Part shown: positions 1 to 6,798 of the stretch, one piece after another
How the letters are laid out: each line of letters starts with the position of its first letter
How positions within the stretch are numbered: the stretch's first letter is position 1
NCBI GenBank assembly: GCA_017999075.1
Contig: JAGOBX010000186.1
Coordinates: 1 to 6,935, forward strand
Direction: 5' to 3'
DNA: 6,935 nucleotides
Source of the DNA: JAGOBX01 sp017999075 [NCBI: Candidatus Babelota bacterium]
GTDB taxonomy: Bacteria; JAGOBX01
Made by a program: the position numbers and the translations under genes
Notes under the pieces: generated by a model
Databases searched by the model: none
What the model saw: the letters and a program-made list of their open reading frames with translations, nothing else
What the model was told of the DNA's origin: nothing

Positions 1-92
1 GCCTATAACAGATACGTAATTAAAAAAATATCATGAGGTAAAAAGGATTAATTCTGAAAAAATTGGGGAATTGTGTAATCAAATTTTTTTAT

Positions 93-96
93 GGAG
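93..96 (+). promoter_or_regulatory. Ribosome binding site GGAG deciding the start at 104
   Basis: GGAG lies 7 bases before the ATG at 104. The same frame can be extended upstream to a TTG at 71, but that start would give an unusually long n-region before the signal peptide. The Shine-Dalgarno placement favours 104. Confidence 0.6.
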
Positions 97-103
97 TTTA
101 TTT

Positions 104-880
104 ATGTTTTTAATAATTCATAAAACTTTAAAAGGATTGATTATTTACTTATTAGCCTCTAAACGAATTACCGGCATTGTTTTTTTATTATTATTTTTTA
201 TATTTTTTATAACATTGACAATTAGCGCTACAAATTTAAAGCCTAAAATTTTTTTTGACATTGAACATGGCGAACGTTATGAAGAAATTGAAGATGATTT
301 TACCGATTATGATTATGATATAACAAAATCCTATAGATACAGAATTATTAAATTAGGATATAAACAAAGTTTAGATCCTAATTCGGATTTTTCTATAATT
401 CTTAAAAATAACGATAAAAATTTTTCATATGCTGGAGATAACGGATTATCCAATTATTCAAATTCAGTTTTAGGGTATTACAAAAAAGACTTAACAGATA
501 TTATAGAATTTAAAATAGAAATCAACGCTTTAACCAGAAAATTCAGTGAACAATATTCTTCGGATAAAGAAAATTATTGGTATACCTCAGGATTATCGTT
601 TAAAATAACTCCTAAAAGCAATTCTAGTTTTTTTACTGCTGAATCAAACATATATTCGTTTAAATTAACCTATAAAAACCAGCATTATTATAATGCCGAT
701 TATAAGGACCTAAACTCAAAAGGAATATACGGTGAATGGAACCGGAAAATTAACGATGCATTACGTATAGAAACAAGGGCTAAATATAATATTAACAGAT
801 ATGATGTTGAGAGCGGCATTCGCCAGAATTCCGATAAATATAACATTGGTGTAAGGTTTGAATATGATTTTAACAAATAA
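104..880 (+). CDS. Putative outer-membrane beta-barrel protein of a polysaccharide locus
   Basis: This is a 258-residue secreted protein with no catalytic motif that I recognise. Residues 1-43 hold a basic stretch (SKRITG) and a long hydrophobic segment rich in Phe, Leu and Ile ending in ISA, which fits an export signal cleaved near ISA/TN. The rest alternates short polar turns (Asn, Asp, Ser, Lys) with strands in which every second residue is aromatic or aliphatic. It ends in a strand-like NIGVRFEYDF, close to the terminal aromatic strand of Gram-negative barrels. At about 215 mature residues, a barrel of roughly 10-12 strands is plausible. The next gene, a phosphoglycosyl transferase, starts inside it with a 17-base overlap, so the two are translationally linked. 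That makes a role in exopolysaccharide or O-antigen export or anchoring plausible (compare EpsL/BBP2-type barrels). Fold and location are inferred from residue pattern; function is inferred from context only. Confidence 0.7.
   Translation: MFLIIHKTLKGLIIYLLASKRITGIVFLLLFFIFFITLTISATNLKPKIFFDIEHGERYEEIEDDFTDYDYDITKSYRYRIIKLGYKQSLDPNSDFSIILKNNDKNFSYAGDNGLSNYSNSVLGYYKKDLTDIIEFKIEINALTRKFSEQYSSDKENYWYTSGLSFKITPKSNSSFFTAESNIYSFKLTYKNQHYYNADYKDLNSKGIYGEWNRKINDALRIETRAKYNINRYDVESGIRQNSDKYNIGVRFEYDFNK
853..856 (+). promoter_or_regulatory. Ribosome binding site AAGG inside the upstream gene, for the start at 864
   Basis: AAGG lies within the last codons of the barrel gene, 7 bases before the ATG at 864. 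A TTG at 858 in the same frame is only 1 base from this site, so 864 is the better start. Its position inside the upstream reading frame implies coupled translation of the two genes. Confidence 0.6.
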
Positions 881-1484
881 TTATGATGAATCGCAGTATA
901 TTTATAAAGATAGACCAGTATACGATTTTTTTAAAAGATTCTTGGATCTTTTTATAGCTATTATTTTATTATTTTTATTATCCCCTGTTTTTCTAATAAT
1001 AATAGTTATTCTTAAAATCAGTTACAAGCAGAATGTTTTTTATTTCCAGGAGAGAGTAGGGCAACATGGAAAAATATTTAAAATATATAAGTTTAGAACA
1101 ATGAAACTTAATGCAGAAGATATTGAACCGGTATGGGCAAAACCTGATGATGAACGCTGTACAGTTTTTGGAAAAATATTAAGAAAAACAAGTATAGACG
1201 AATTACCTCAGCTCATAAATATCATTGCTGGAAATTTATCTATAGTTGGACCTCGGCCTGAACGTCCTTTTTTTATGAAAGATCATGTCGGATTATCTGG
1301 AAAAAGGTTGCTTGTAAAACCAGGATTAACTGGACTTGCCCAGGTTAACGGAAGATATAAACTCAATATAGAAGAAAAATTAAAATTTGATCTTGAATAT
1401 ATTCATAATCGCAGTGTTTATCTTGATATAAAAATTATGATCAAAACAGTTCCTGTAATAATAAGCTGTAATGGAGCATGGTAA
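864..1484 (+). CDS. Small monotopic phosphoglycosyl transferase (bacterial sugar transferase family)
   Basis: This enzyme should transfer a sugar phosphate from a UDP-sugar to undecaprenyl phosphate, the first membrane step of capsule, exopolysaccharide or O-antigen synthesis, on the inner face of the cytoplasmic membrane. The 206 residues match the short form (PF02397 core) without the N-terminal four-helix extension of WbaP or WcaJ. Visible signatures, numbered from ATG 864, are KRFLDL at 24-29, a hydrophobic helix at about 26-50 broken by Ser40-Pro41 (the re-entrant membrane helix), ERVGQHGKIFKIYKFRTMK at 63-81, the catalytic Asp112-Glu113 pair in RKTSIDELPQLINI, SIVGPRPERP at 126-135, and KPGLTGLAQVNGR near residue 152. 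The KPGLTG-AQVNGR block resembles enzymes that load glucose or galactose phosphate, but the sugar cannot be fixed by eye. The gene overlaps the beta-barrel gene by 17 bases. No glycosyltransferase, flippase or polymerase gene follows it here, so any polysaccharide cluster must lie to the left of the window. Confidence 0.93.
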   Translation: MILTNNYDESQYIYKDRPVYDFFKRFLDLFIAIILLFLLSPVFLIIIVILKISYKQNVFYFQERVGQHGKIFKIYKFRTMKLNAEDIEPVWAKPDDERCTVFGKILRKTSIDELPQLINIIAGNLSIVGPRPERPFFMKDHVGLSGKRLLVKPGLTGLAQVNGRYKLNIEEKLKFDLEYIHNRSVYLDIKIMIKTVPVIISCNGAW

Positions 1485-1498
1485 TATTAAATATTCTG

Positions 1499-1522
1499 AA
1501 TATAAATTATAAAATTTATATT
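1499..1522 (+). terminator. Possible weak intrinsic terminator after the sugar transferase
   Basis: A perfect 10-base inverted repeat (AATATAAATT / AATTTATATT, 4-base loop ATAA) begins 15 bases after the transferase stop and is followed directly by TTT. The stem is entirely A-T, so it would be weak, and such palindromes arise by chance in DNA this AT-rich. It may separate the polysaccharide genes from the binding-protein gene. Confidence 0.25.
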
Positions 1523-1576
1523 TTTAAGATTTGAAAAAAATTTTATATTATTATAGTTACCCTGAAAATATTTCAA

Positions 1577-2818
1577 ATGAAAAAAATATCAGCAGCTATT
1601 ATATTTTTTTTGTTTATAAAAGTATTTGCATCAGCAAACGTTTATACAACAACTACGGTTAATATATGGCATTCTTTTCGTGAAAATGAAGAAAAATCGC
1701 TTTCATATCTTGTTAAAAAATTCAATTTAATTCATCCTGATTATAATGTAATATTAAAGAGAGTTGATTCTGATTCATTCGCAACAATAATAGAAAATAA
1801 TTACAGCAAACCAGATGGGCCTGATATTTTTATTTGGGCTCACGATCGGCTTGGAGACTGGGCTGAAAAAAAAATAGCTCTGCCTATAGGCAAATTAATT
1901 AGTTTTACAGTATTATCGGAATATATAAAATCTTCTATAAAAGCTCTAACTTATAAAAATAACCTTTATGGTTTACCGTTCAGCATAGAATGTGTGGCTT
2001 TATTCTACAATAAGAAACATCTTTCAAATCCGCCTGTATCTTTTGAACAATTAGTAAATCAATCAGAATCATTTATAAAATCAGGAAATGAAAAATATGG
2101 ATTGTTATATGCGTATGACGATTATTATTTCCATAGTATTCTGCTTCATAGTTATGGCGGGGCAACTTTTACTCCTGATCATAAATATAATCTGGACAGC
2201 GCCGAAATGAAAAAATCTCTTGAATTAAGCTCTATTCTTTTTAAGAAAAAAATTATTCCTGTTGTTCCTGAAGGGAAAAACTTATGGGATTATCAGTTGT
2301 CATTGTTTAATAATGGAAATTTGCTTTTTTTGATTTCAGGTCCATGGATCATAGGCTCATTAAAAACAAAAGATTGGGGTGTTACTGTTCTTCCTAAATT
2401 TGATGATAAACATTATATGCAGCCATTTTTAGGAGTTAAAGGACTATTTTTAACAAATAAAAAAAGAACAGATGTTCTTATAAAAAAAATTATTAATGTT
2501 ATGGAATATTTATCTTCAGGAGAATCCGGAGCAATAATGGGAAATGTCGGCGGTTATCTTCCTGCTAATATAACAGCTTATAATGACGATGTTCTAAAAG
2601 ATAATTCAGCGGCTTTGGTTTTCAGAGATCAATCAATTAAATCTTACCCTATGCCCAATATTCCTGAAATGTCGCTAATATGGAAAATAATGAATAATAA
2701 ATCAACATTGGAATTTGGCATATTAAGGTTAACCCAAACCGGTAAAATTAACCCGGAAAATGCTGTAAAAAAAGCAAAACAGCAATTTTATAATTTATTA
2801 AACAACAACCGGAAATAG
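1577..2818 (+). CDS. MalE-type periplasmic oligosaccharide-binding protein
   Basis: This is a 413-residue extracellular solute-binding protein close in pattern to E. coli maltose-binding protein. Residues 1-20 form a signal peptide (MKK, hydrophobic core, cleavage expected after ASA20); there is no lipobox Cys, so the protein should be free in the periplasm. Family hallmarks are GPDIFIWAHDRLGDWA at 81-96, an IECVALFYNKKHLSNPP block near 137-152, GPWIIGS near 255-261, GVTVLPKF, and MPNIPEMSLIW ending at Trp369. Recalled maltodextrin contacts of MBP appear kept: Trp62 as Trp87, Asp65-Arg66 as Asp90-Arg91, Glu111 as Glu138, Glu153-Tyr155 as Asp182-Tyr184, Trp230 as Trp257 and Trp340 as Trp369. 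A maltodextrin or similar glucan ligand is therefore likely. No clear Shine-Dalgarno precedes the ATG, but the signal peptide fixes this start. No malF, malG or ATPase gene is nearby; a membrane kinase gene follows, suggesting a sensing rather than, or besides, a transport role. Confidence 0.92.
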   Translation: MKKISAAIIFFLFIKVFASANVYTTTTVNIWHSFRENEEKSLSYLVKKFNLIHPDYNVILKRVDSDSFATIIENNYSKPDGPDIFIWAHDRLGDWAEKKIALPIGKLISFTVLSEYIKSSIKALTYKNNLYGLPFSIECVALFYNKKHLSNPPVSFEQLVNQSESFIKSGNEKYGLLYAYDDYYFHSILLHSYGGATFTPDHKYNLDSAEMKKSLELSSILFKKKIIPVVPEGKNLWDYQLSLFNNGNLLFLISGPWIIGSLKTKDWGVTVLPKFDDKHYMQPFLGVKGLFLTNKKRTDVLIKKIINVMEYLSSGESGAIMGNVGGYLPANITAYNDDVLKDNSAALVFRDQSIKSYPMPNIPEMSLIWKIMNNKSTLEFGILRLTQTGKINPENAVKKAKQQFYNLLNNNRK

Positions 2819-2828
2819 AAAATGTTTA

Positions 2829-2856
2829 TTGACCTGCAAAAAATTATTTTTATAAA
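2829..2856 (+). promoter_or_regulatory. Sigma70-type promoter of the kinase gene
   Basis: TTGACC (2829-2834), a 16-base spacer and TATAAA (2851-2856) each match the sigma70 consensus in 5 of 6 positions. Transcription would start near 2863, giving a leader of about 35 bases to the ATG at 2899. The -35 begins 11 bases after the binding-protein stop codon, so the kinase can be expressed apart from the upstream gene even though they are adjacent and codirectional. Confidence 0.6.
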
Positions 2857-2898
2857 GTATTATATTATGCGGAAAAATTAGCAAAAGTGAGTTTAAAA

Positions 2899-5532
2899 AT
2901 GAAACTTAAAAAAAAAGTAGTATTTTTGTTGTTGGTTGTTTCTATAATACCTCTTCTTGCTTTAAGTTTTATAAGTTATCGTATTGCACGCGAAATACTT
3001 ATGAATCAAATAGGCAATCAAGTTGAAAAATTAGGATTTGAAATTGACGAAAAAATCTATTTGCATTTCAAAGAACTTGAAAATTCAAGCAATAAAATTG
3101 CAGAAAACAAAGATTTTTTATTATGGGCAGAACATTGCGATGACAAAAAAGTTGATGTAACTTTTTTAAATGAAATATTTAATATAAATTTCATACATTT
3201 TTTAAACAAAAACAAAAATTTTATCAATATTTTATATTATAATAAATTCAATAATCTTATATATTCATCTCAAAATGATAAATCATTTATTCCTGATTAT
3301 ATAATTTCAAATTTGAATTTTAAAAAGAATAGTGAACCAATTACTGTTTATGGAAAAAATGGGGAACCGTCTATTTTTATTTTAAAAAAAATTTTATTTG
3401 AAAATAATTATTATGGTTCTCTTTTTTTTAAAATAAACATGGAATCTATTGATATTCTTATAAAGTCTATAAAACTTCAGGGTATAAAATATTTAAATAT
3501 CATTATAGCAGATAATAACAGAATTATTTCGCCGTTCTCGGATTATATGGTAAATGAAAAAAGAAGTAATTACAATACTGATTCTAAACAAAAAATTTCG
3601 GGAATAAATTTGGATTTGCTTGCTCCGGGAAAATTTATTGAAAAAAGAATAGGAAACCAAAACAATTTTTTTTACAAAAAAAAATTAAATAAGTTTAATT
3701 GGTCTGCAATAGTTATTCTTCAAAAAGAAGAATTGTTGAAACCTATTTCTAAACTTAAAATTACTGCGGCAATCCTTACGATAATAGCATGCTTTATAAC
3801 AATTATTTTATCTTTAGCTTTAAGCAATAATCTTGTAAAACCTATTGTATCTTTGACAAATTCTGCGGTAAAAATATCTTCTGGGAATTTTGATGAAAAA
3901 ATTTCAGTTCAATCAAATAAATTAAATTCACCTTGTAATGATGATGAAATAATGATACTTGGAGACAGTTTTGAAACTATGAGGATAAATATTAAAGAAC
4001 ATATAGAACATCTTGACAGTAAAGTGATAGAACGCACGCAAGCTATTACTGACTTGCTTGATAATGCAGGTCAGGGATTTTTGAGTTTTGATATTTCTCT
4101 TACAGTAATGAAAGAATACTCTGCTCAGTGTTTGCAAATTTTTGGAAAAAAAATAGAAAATATGAATATTCTTGAATTATTGTTTCCGCATCAGTGGGAA
4201 CAATATTTATTTGATTACGCATCGCTAAGACATGATTCCGAAATAGTTATCGCAGAAGATACTTTTAAATTTTGCATAGAAAACGAAAAAGAAGTTATGT
4301 TAAAACTTTTACCAAATGAAATTAAAATTGATAAAAAAATATTATCTGTAAAATATGTTTTTTTAAAACATCAGGATAATTCAAAAAATAGAATTATGTT
4401 AATATTAACTGATATAACTAATGAAAAACATCTTGAAAAAAAAGCGGCTGAAGAAGAAGAACGTAATAAATTCATAGTTAAAGTCGCTCTTGACAAAAAT
4501 AGTTTTGTATTTTTTATTAAAGATTCATCAAATCTTATAACTCGAATGAGAAGTTTTGTGAACGATGGAAAATTCGATATTTTAAATCTGACTTATATAT
4601 ACAGGGACTGCCATACTATTAAAGGAAATGCTTCTTTTTTCAACATGAGGAAAGTTGTAGAAACAACGCATAGATTTGAGAATTATCTCGAAGAAATCAA
4701 ACTTACATCTATAATTCCGAATAATGTTATTGATGATGTAAATAAAAATATCGAAAATATATACATTTATTTAAATGAATATCTTGATTTGGTTAAAGAT
4801 TTTCTTAATCGGGATGAAATATTAAAAGATGAAAAAATATTTGAAGTAACCGAAACCAGAATAAACAATTTGGTAAATTATGTTATTAATAAAAATATTA
4901 CTGAAACAGATAAAAAATATATAATATCAAAGATAAATGAATTGAAGAAAATATCCATAAAATATATTTTAAAAAGATTTGTGTTAAACGCTCAGCAACT
5001 GGCGGTTAAACTCGGAAAAATAAAAGGTCAAATAAATTTGATAAATGAAGATTTGCCAGTAGATTATTATTATTTGAAACCGGCAATAGATTCATTTGTA
5101 CATTTAATCCGTAATGCAGTTGATCATGGAATAGAACCTGTTTCATTGAGAAAACGTCTCAATAAACCTGCAGAATTCAAATTGGAAATGTCTATTGATG
5201 AAAAAATTATTGACGATAAAATATATTTTATTTTTAAAATATCAGATGACGGACAAGGTATTGATTTAAAAAAATTGAAACAGAAGGTTATTGAAAAAAA
5301 AATAAAAACTGCCGAAGAAATCAGTTCTATTTCAGAAAATGAACTGATTAATTTGATTTTTTTGGATGGCATAAGTTCAAAAGAAATTTCAACTGAAATT
5401 TCAGGACGAGGAGTAGGATTAAGCGCTGTGAAAGCTGCTGTGGAATCACTTAATGGGAAAATTGAAATACAGACAGTTCAGGGAAAATCAACTTGTTTTA
5501 CAGTGTTTATTCCATATTTGAAAACAGTATAG
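2899..5532 (+). CDS. Membrane CheA-like histidine kinase: dCache-HAMP-PAS-Hpt-HATPase
   Basis: A 877-residue inner-membrane sensor kinase. In order from ATG 2899: a transmembrane helix at about 4-27; a periplasmic region of about 260 residues patterned like a double Cache domain; a second transmembrane helix at about 288-312; HAMP from about 309 to 368 (LVKPI and the DDE motif); a charged coiled-coil linker; a PAS-like domain at about 385-508 (begins DLLDNAGQGFLSFD, ends LTDIT); an Hpt domain with phospho-acceptor His572 in HTIKGNASFF; a helical linker; and a CheA-type ATPase with N-box HLIRNAVDHG at 735-744, DDGQG at 783-787 and GRGVGL at 836-841. The protein stops right after the ATPase, so the CheW-binding domain of CheA is absent. 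It should autophosphorylate on His572 and pass the phosphate to a receiver protein, none of which is encoded here. A GTG at 2887 is an alternative start; the ATG has GTGAG 7 bases upstream and a natural KLKKK n-region. It follows the MalE-like gene, a possible partner. Confidence 0.93.
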   Translation: MKLKKKVVFLLLVVSIIPLLALSFISYRIAREILMNQIGNQVEKLGFEIDEKIYLHFKELENSSNKIAENKDFLLWAEHCDDKKVDVTFLNEIFNINFIHFLNKNKNFINILYYNKFNNLIYSSQNDKSFIPDYIISNLNFKKNSEPITVYGKNGEPSIFILKKILFENNYYGSLFFKINMESIDILIKSIKLQGIKYLNIIIADNNRIISPFSDYMVNEKRSNYNTDSKQKISGINLDLLAPGKFIEKRIGNQNNFFYKKKLNKFNWSAIVILQKEELLKPISKLKITAAILTIIACFITIILSLALSNNLVKPIVSLTNSAVKISSGNFDEKISVQSNKLNSPCNDDEIMILGDSFETMRINIKEHIEHLDSKVIERTQAITDLLDNAGQGFLSFDISLTVMKEYSAQCLQIFGKKIENMNILELLFPHQWEQYLFDYASLRHDSEIVIAEDTFKFCIENEKEVMLKLLPNEIKIDKKILSVKYVFLKHQDNSKNRIMLILTDITNEKHLEKKAAEEEERNKFIVKVALDKNSFVFFIKDSSNLITRMRSFVNDGKFDILNLTYIYRDCHTIKGNASFFNMRKVVETTHRFENYLEEIKLTSIIPNNVIDDVNKNIENIYIYLNEYLDLVKDFLNRDEILKDEKIFEVTETRINNLVNYVINKNITETDKKYIISKINELKKISIKYILKRFVLNAQQLAVKLGKIKGQINLINEDLPVDYYYLKPAIDSFVHLIRNAVDHGIEPVSLRKRLNKPAEFKLEMSIDEKIIDDKIYFIFKISDDGQGIDLKKLKQKVIEKKIKTAEEISSISENELINLIFLDGISSKEISTEISGRGVGLSAVKAAVESLNGKIEIQTVQGKSTCFTVFIPYLKTV

Positions 5533-5538
5533 CAATAG

Positions 5539-5622
5539 TGGTGCGAGAAAGGGGACTTGAACCCCTACGCCTGAGGCGCTAGATCCTAAGTCTAGTGCGT
5601 CTGCCAATTCCGCCATTCTCGC
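5539..5622 (-). tRNA. tRNA-Leu, anticodon UAG, with encoded CCA
   Basis: The 84-base minus-strand sequence folds into a full class II tRNA. The acceptor stem is GCGAGAA / TTCTCGC with discriminator A and genomic CCA at 5539-5541. The D arm has a 3-base GCG/CGC stem with GG in the loop, and the anticodon stem is CTAGA/TCTAG with loop CTTAGGA. A long variable arm (CGCC-TCA-GGCG) is typical of leucine tRNA, and the T arm AGGGG/CCCCT encloses TTCAAGT. The anticodon TAG is at 5586-5588 on the plus strand (read as CTA) and decodes CUA and, by wobble, other CUN codons. The 3' end is only 6 bases from the stop of the convergent kinase gene. I see no second copy of the tRNA 3' end in the window that would mark an integrated element. 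Confidence 0.97.
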
Positions 5623-5661
5623 AAATTAAAAAAATCAACGGGAAACCTTAATTTTTTCAGT

Positions 5662-5690
5662 ATTTTATTAGGGTTTTGGTGAATTGTCAA
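5662..5690 (-). promoter_or_regulatory. Strong sigma70-type promoter of the tRNA gene
   Basis: On the minus strand there is a perfect TTGACA (plus positions 5690-5685), a spacer of exactly 17 bases and TAAAAT (5667-5662). A start near 5655 would leave a short leader of about 30 bases before the mature tRNA 5' end at 5622. The tRNA therefore does not depend on read-through from the hydrolase gene upstream. Confidence 0.8.
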
Positions 5691-5767
5691 GTTGTTTTTC
5701 TTTTTCCAAATTAATTTATTGCTTGTTAATCATAAATTATTTTATAGAAAAAAATATGATAAAATTT

Positions 5768-6643
5768 TTAACTGCGGATGTTCTTACAAAAAATATTTTT
5801 ATTTTGATAATTTGAATAAAAAGAGGTTGCTAAAATTGGATTTATTGCTAACGGCGGTAATCCCAACTTTTCAACAGCTTTTTTACATAATATCATTTTG
5901 TCAATATTTTCTGAACCTTCTGAAATTTCTAAAACCGCATTATGAATTCTCAATAAATATTCTATTCCTTGCTGCAAATAATCTGTAATAGCATCTTTAC
6001 CTTTCGGCTCTGCCCAAGAAGATAATAAATAATCAATATTTTGTATTTTTTTTATTTTTTCAATAGATTTAAGTAAATTGTCAATTTCAGTATATACTGG
6101 CAAATCACCTATTCCAGGAATTGTATCGCCTGTAAACAATACTTTATCTTCATAATGATATAATGAAATAGAATCATCAGAATGTCCGGGAGTATGAATT
6201 ATTTTCAAAGTATTTTCGGGATCTAAACTTATTATTTCATCGTTTTCGACAGTTTTATCAACTGGAACTGAACCACTGACTAATTGATTAAACCCAGGCA
6301 CGGGTCTTTGATTGTATTGCAATTGTGTATCTTCTAACCATTTTTTTCCATTTTTATGAATGATTATTTTAGGATTGTATTCGTTTTTGAAGATATAAGT
6401 CGCGCCAATATGATCAGGATGAGAGTGTGTATGAATGATATGAGATATTTCTTTTGGTTTTCGGCCTTGGTGTTTGATATAATCAATTATTATTTGATAT
6501 GAATTGGCAACTCCGGTATCGATAATTGTTATCGTATCTCCTAAAATAATATAGGAATATACCAATCGTGATAATTTTTTTTCAGGAGAAACTGGGATTT
6601 CAAAGGGTATTTTTATCGCGCAAATATGTTTTGATATTTTCAT
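5768..6643 (-). CDS. Metallo-beta-lactamase-fold hydrolase, glyoxalase II/LACTB2-like
   Basis: A 291-residue soluble protein of the MBL superfamily with no signal peptide, so cytoplasmic. Visible core motifs are IIDTG at 40-44 (strand before the active site), HTHSHPDH at 71-78 with metal ligands His73, His75, Asp77 and His78, HTPGHS at 150-155 with His154, and FTGDT at 170-174 with Asp173. This is the hydrolase pattern seen in glyoxalase II-like and LACTB2-like enzymes, which act on thioesters, phosphodiesters, lactones or sulfur compounds; the substrate cannot be told. The last metal ligand normally falls in a 'GHG.P'-like turn, but here the aligned segment is LLSSWAEPKG, with Trp210. The C-terminal third (about 215-285) is helical, as in LACTB2-type proteins. 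The start is well supported: GAAGG ends 7 bases before the ATG. The nearest genes, a tRNA and an unrelated kinase, give no hint of pathway. Confidence 0.88.
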   Translation of the reverse strand: MKISKHICAIKIPFEIPVSPEKKLSRLVYSYIILGDTITIIDTGVANSYQIIIDYIKHQGRKPKEISHIIHTHSHPDHIGATYIFKNEYNPKIIIHKNGKKWLEDTQLQYNQRPVPGFNQLVSGSVPVDKTVENDEIISLDPENTLKIIHTPGHSDDSISLYHYEDKVLFTGDTIPGIGDLPVYTEIDNLLKSIEKIKKIQNIDYLLSSWAEPKGKDAITDYLQQGIEYLLRIHNAVLEISEGSENIDKMILCKKAVEKLGLPPLAINPILATSFYSNYQNKNIFCKNIRS

Positions 6644-6650
6644 AATCTTG

Positions 6651-6655
6651 CCTTC
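6651..6655 (-). promoter_or_regulatory. Ribosome binding site GAAGG of the MBL-fold gene
   Basis: Reading the minus strand, GAAGG lies 7 bases before the ATG at 6643. It supports this start; no in-frame upstream alternative looks better. Confidence 0.6.
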
Positions 6656-6688
6656 TCGTTAATATTTAAAAGTGCTATTTCACATAAA

Positions 6689-6717
6689 CTGATAGGGACT
6701 TGCGTTTCGCCTGTCAA
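6689..6717 (-). promoter_or_regulatory. Probable promoter of the MBL-fold gene
   Basis: On the minus strand there is a perfect TTGACA (plus positions 6717-6712), a 17-base spacer and TATCAG (6694-6689), which matches the -10 consensus at 4 of 6 positions. A start near 6682 gives a leader of about 40 bases to the ATG at 6643. The weaker -10 suggests moderate or activator-assisted expression, which is inference. Confidence 0.5.
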
Positions 6718-6798
6718 ACATCAAAATCAAAATTTATAAGCTACTTTTTTAAATAATATATTCTAACGTTGCAGAATTTTCAAGTCTTATTTTCAAAT

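Noticed and set aside
1-36. Eleven open codons ending in TGA that could be the tail of an upstream gene
   Set aside because: Too short to distinguish from chance and gives no recognisable C-terminus (AYNRYVIKKIS).
54-113. Possible small reading frame from CTG with AAAAGGA upstream, encoding a 19-residue hydrophobic peptide
   Set aside because: Needs a rare CTG start, overlaps the barrel gene start, and has no support beyond a purine-rich stretch.
1531-1559. TTGAAA as a -35 for the binding-protein gene
   Set aside because: No acceptable -10 lies at 16-18 bases; the TATTAT strings nearby are at 9 and 12 bases. A promoter may exist but cannot be placed.
3928-4137. Minus-strand open frame of 69 codons inside the kinase gene
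   Set aside because: Lies wholly antisense to the HAMP-PAS region of a well-supported gene and shows no ribosome site or recognisable domain.
5124-5372. Minus-strand open frame of 82 codons inside the kinase ATPase domain
   Set aside because: Antisense shadow of the conserved HATPase sequence.
5712-5739. Inverted repeat TAATTTAT/ATAAATTA downstream of the MBL-fold gene as a terminator
   Set aside because: Eight A-T pairs with a 12-base loop and no following T-run on the minus strand; not a convincing intrinsic terminator.
5692-5988. Plus-strand open frame of 98 codons at the 3' end of the MBL-fold gene
   Set aside because: Antisense to the C-terminal part of the MBL-fold gene and its downstream spacer; composition is a low-complexity Phe/Leu/Lys translation of AT-rich DNA.
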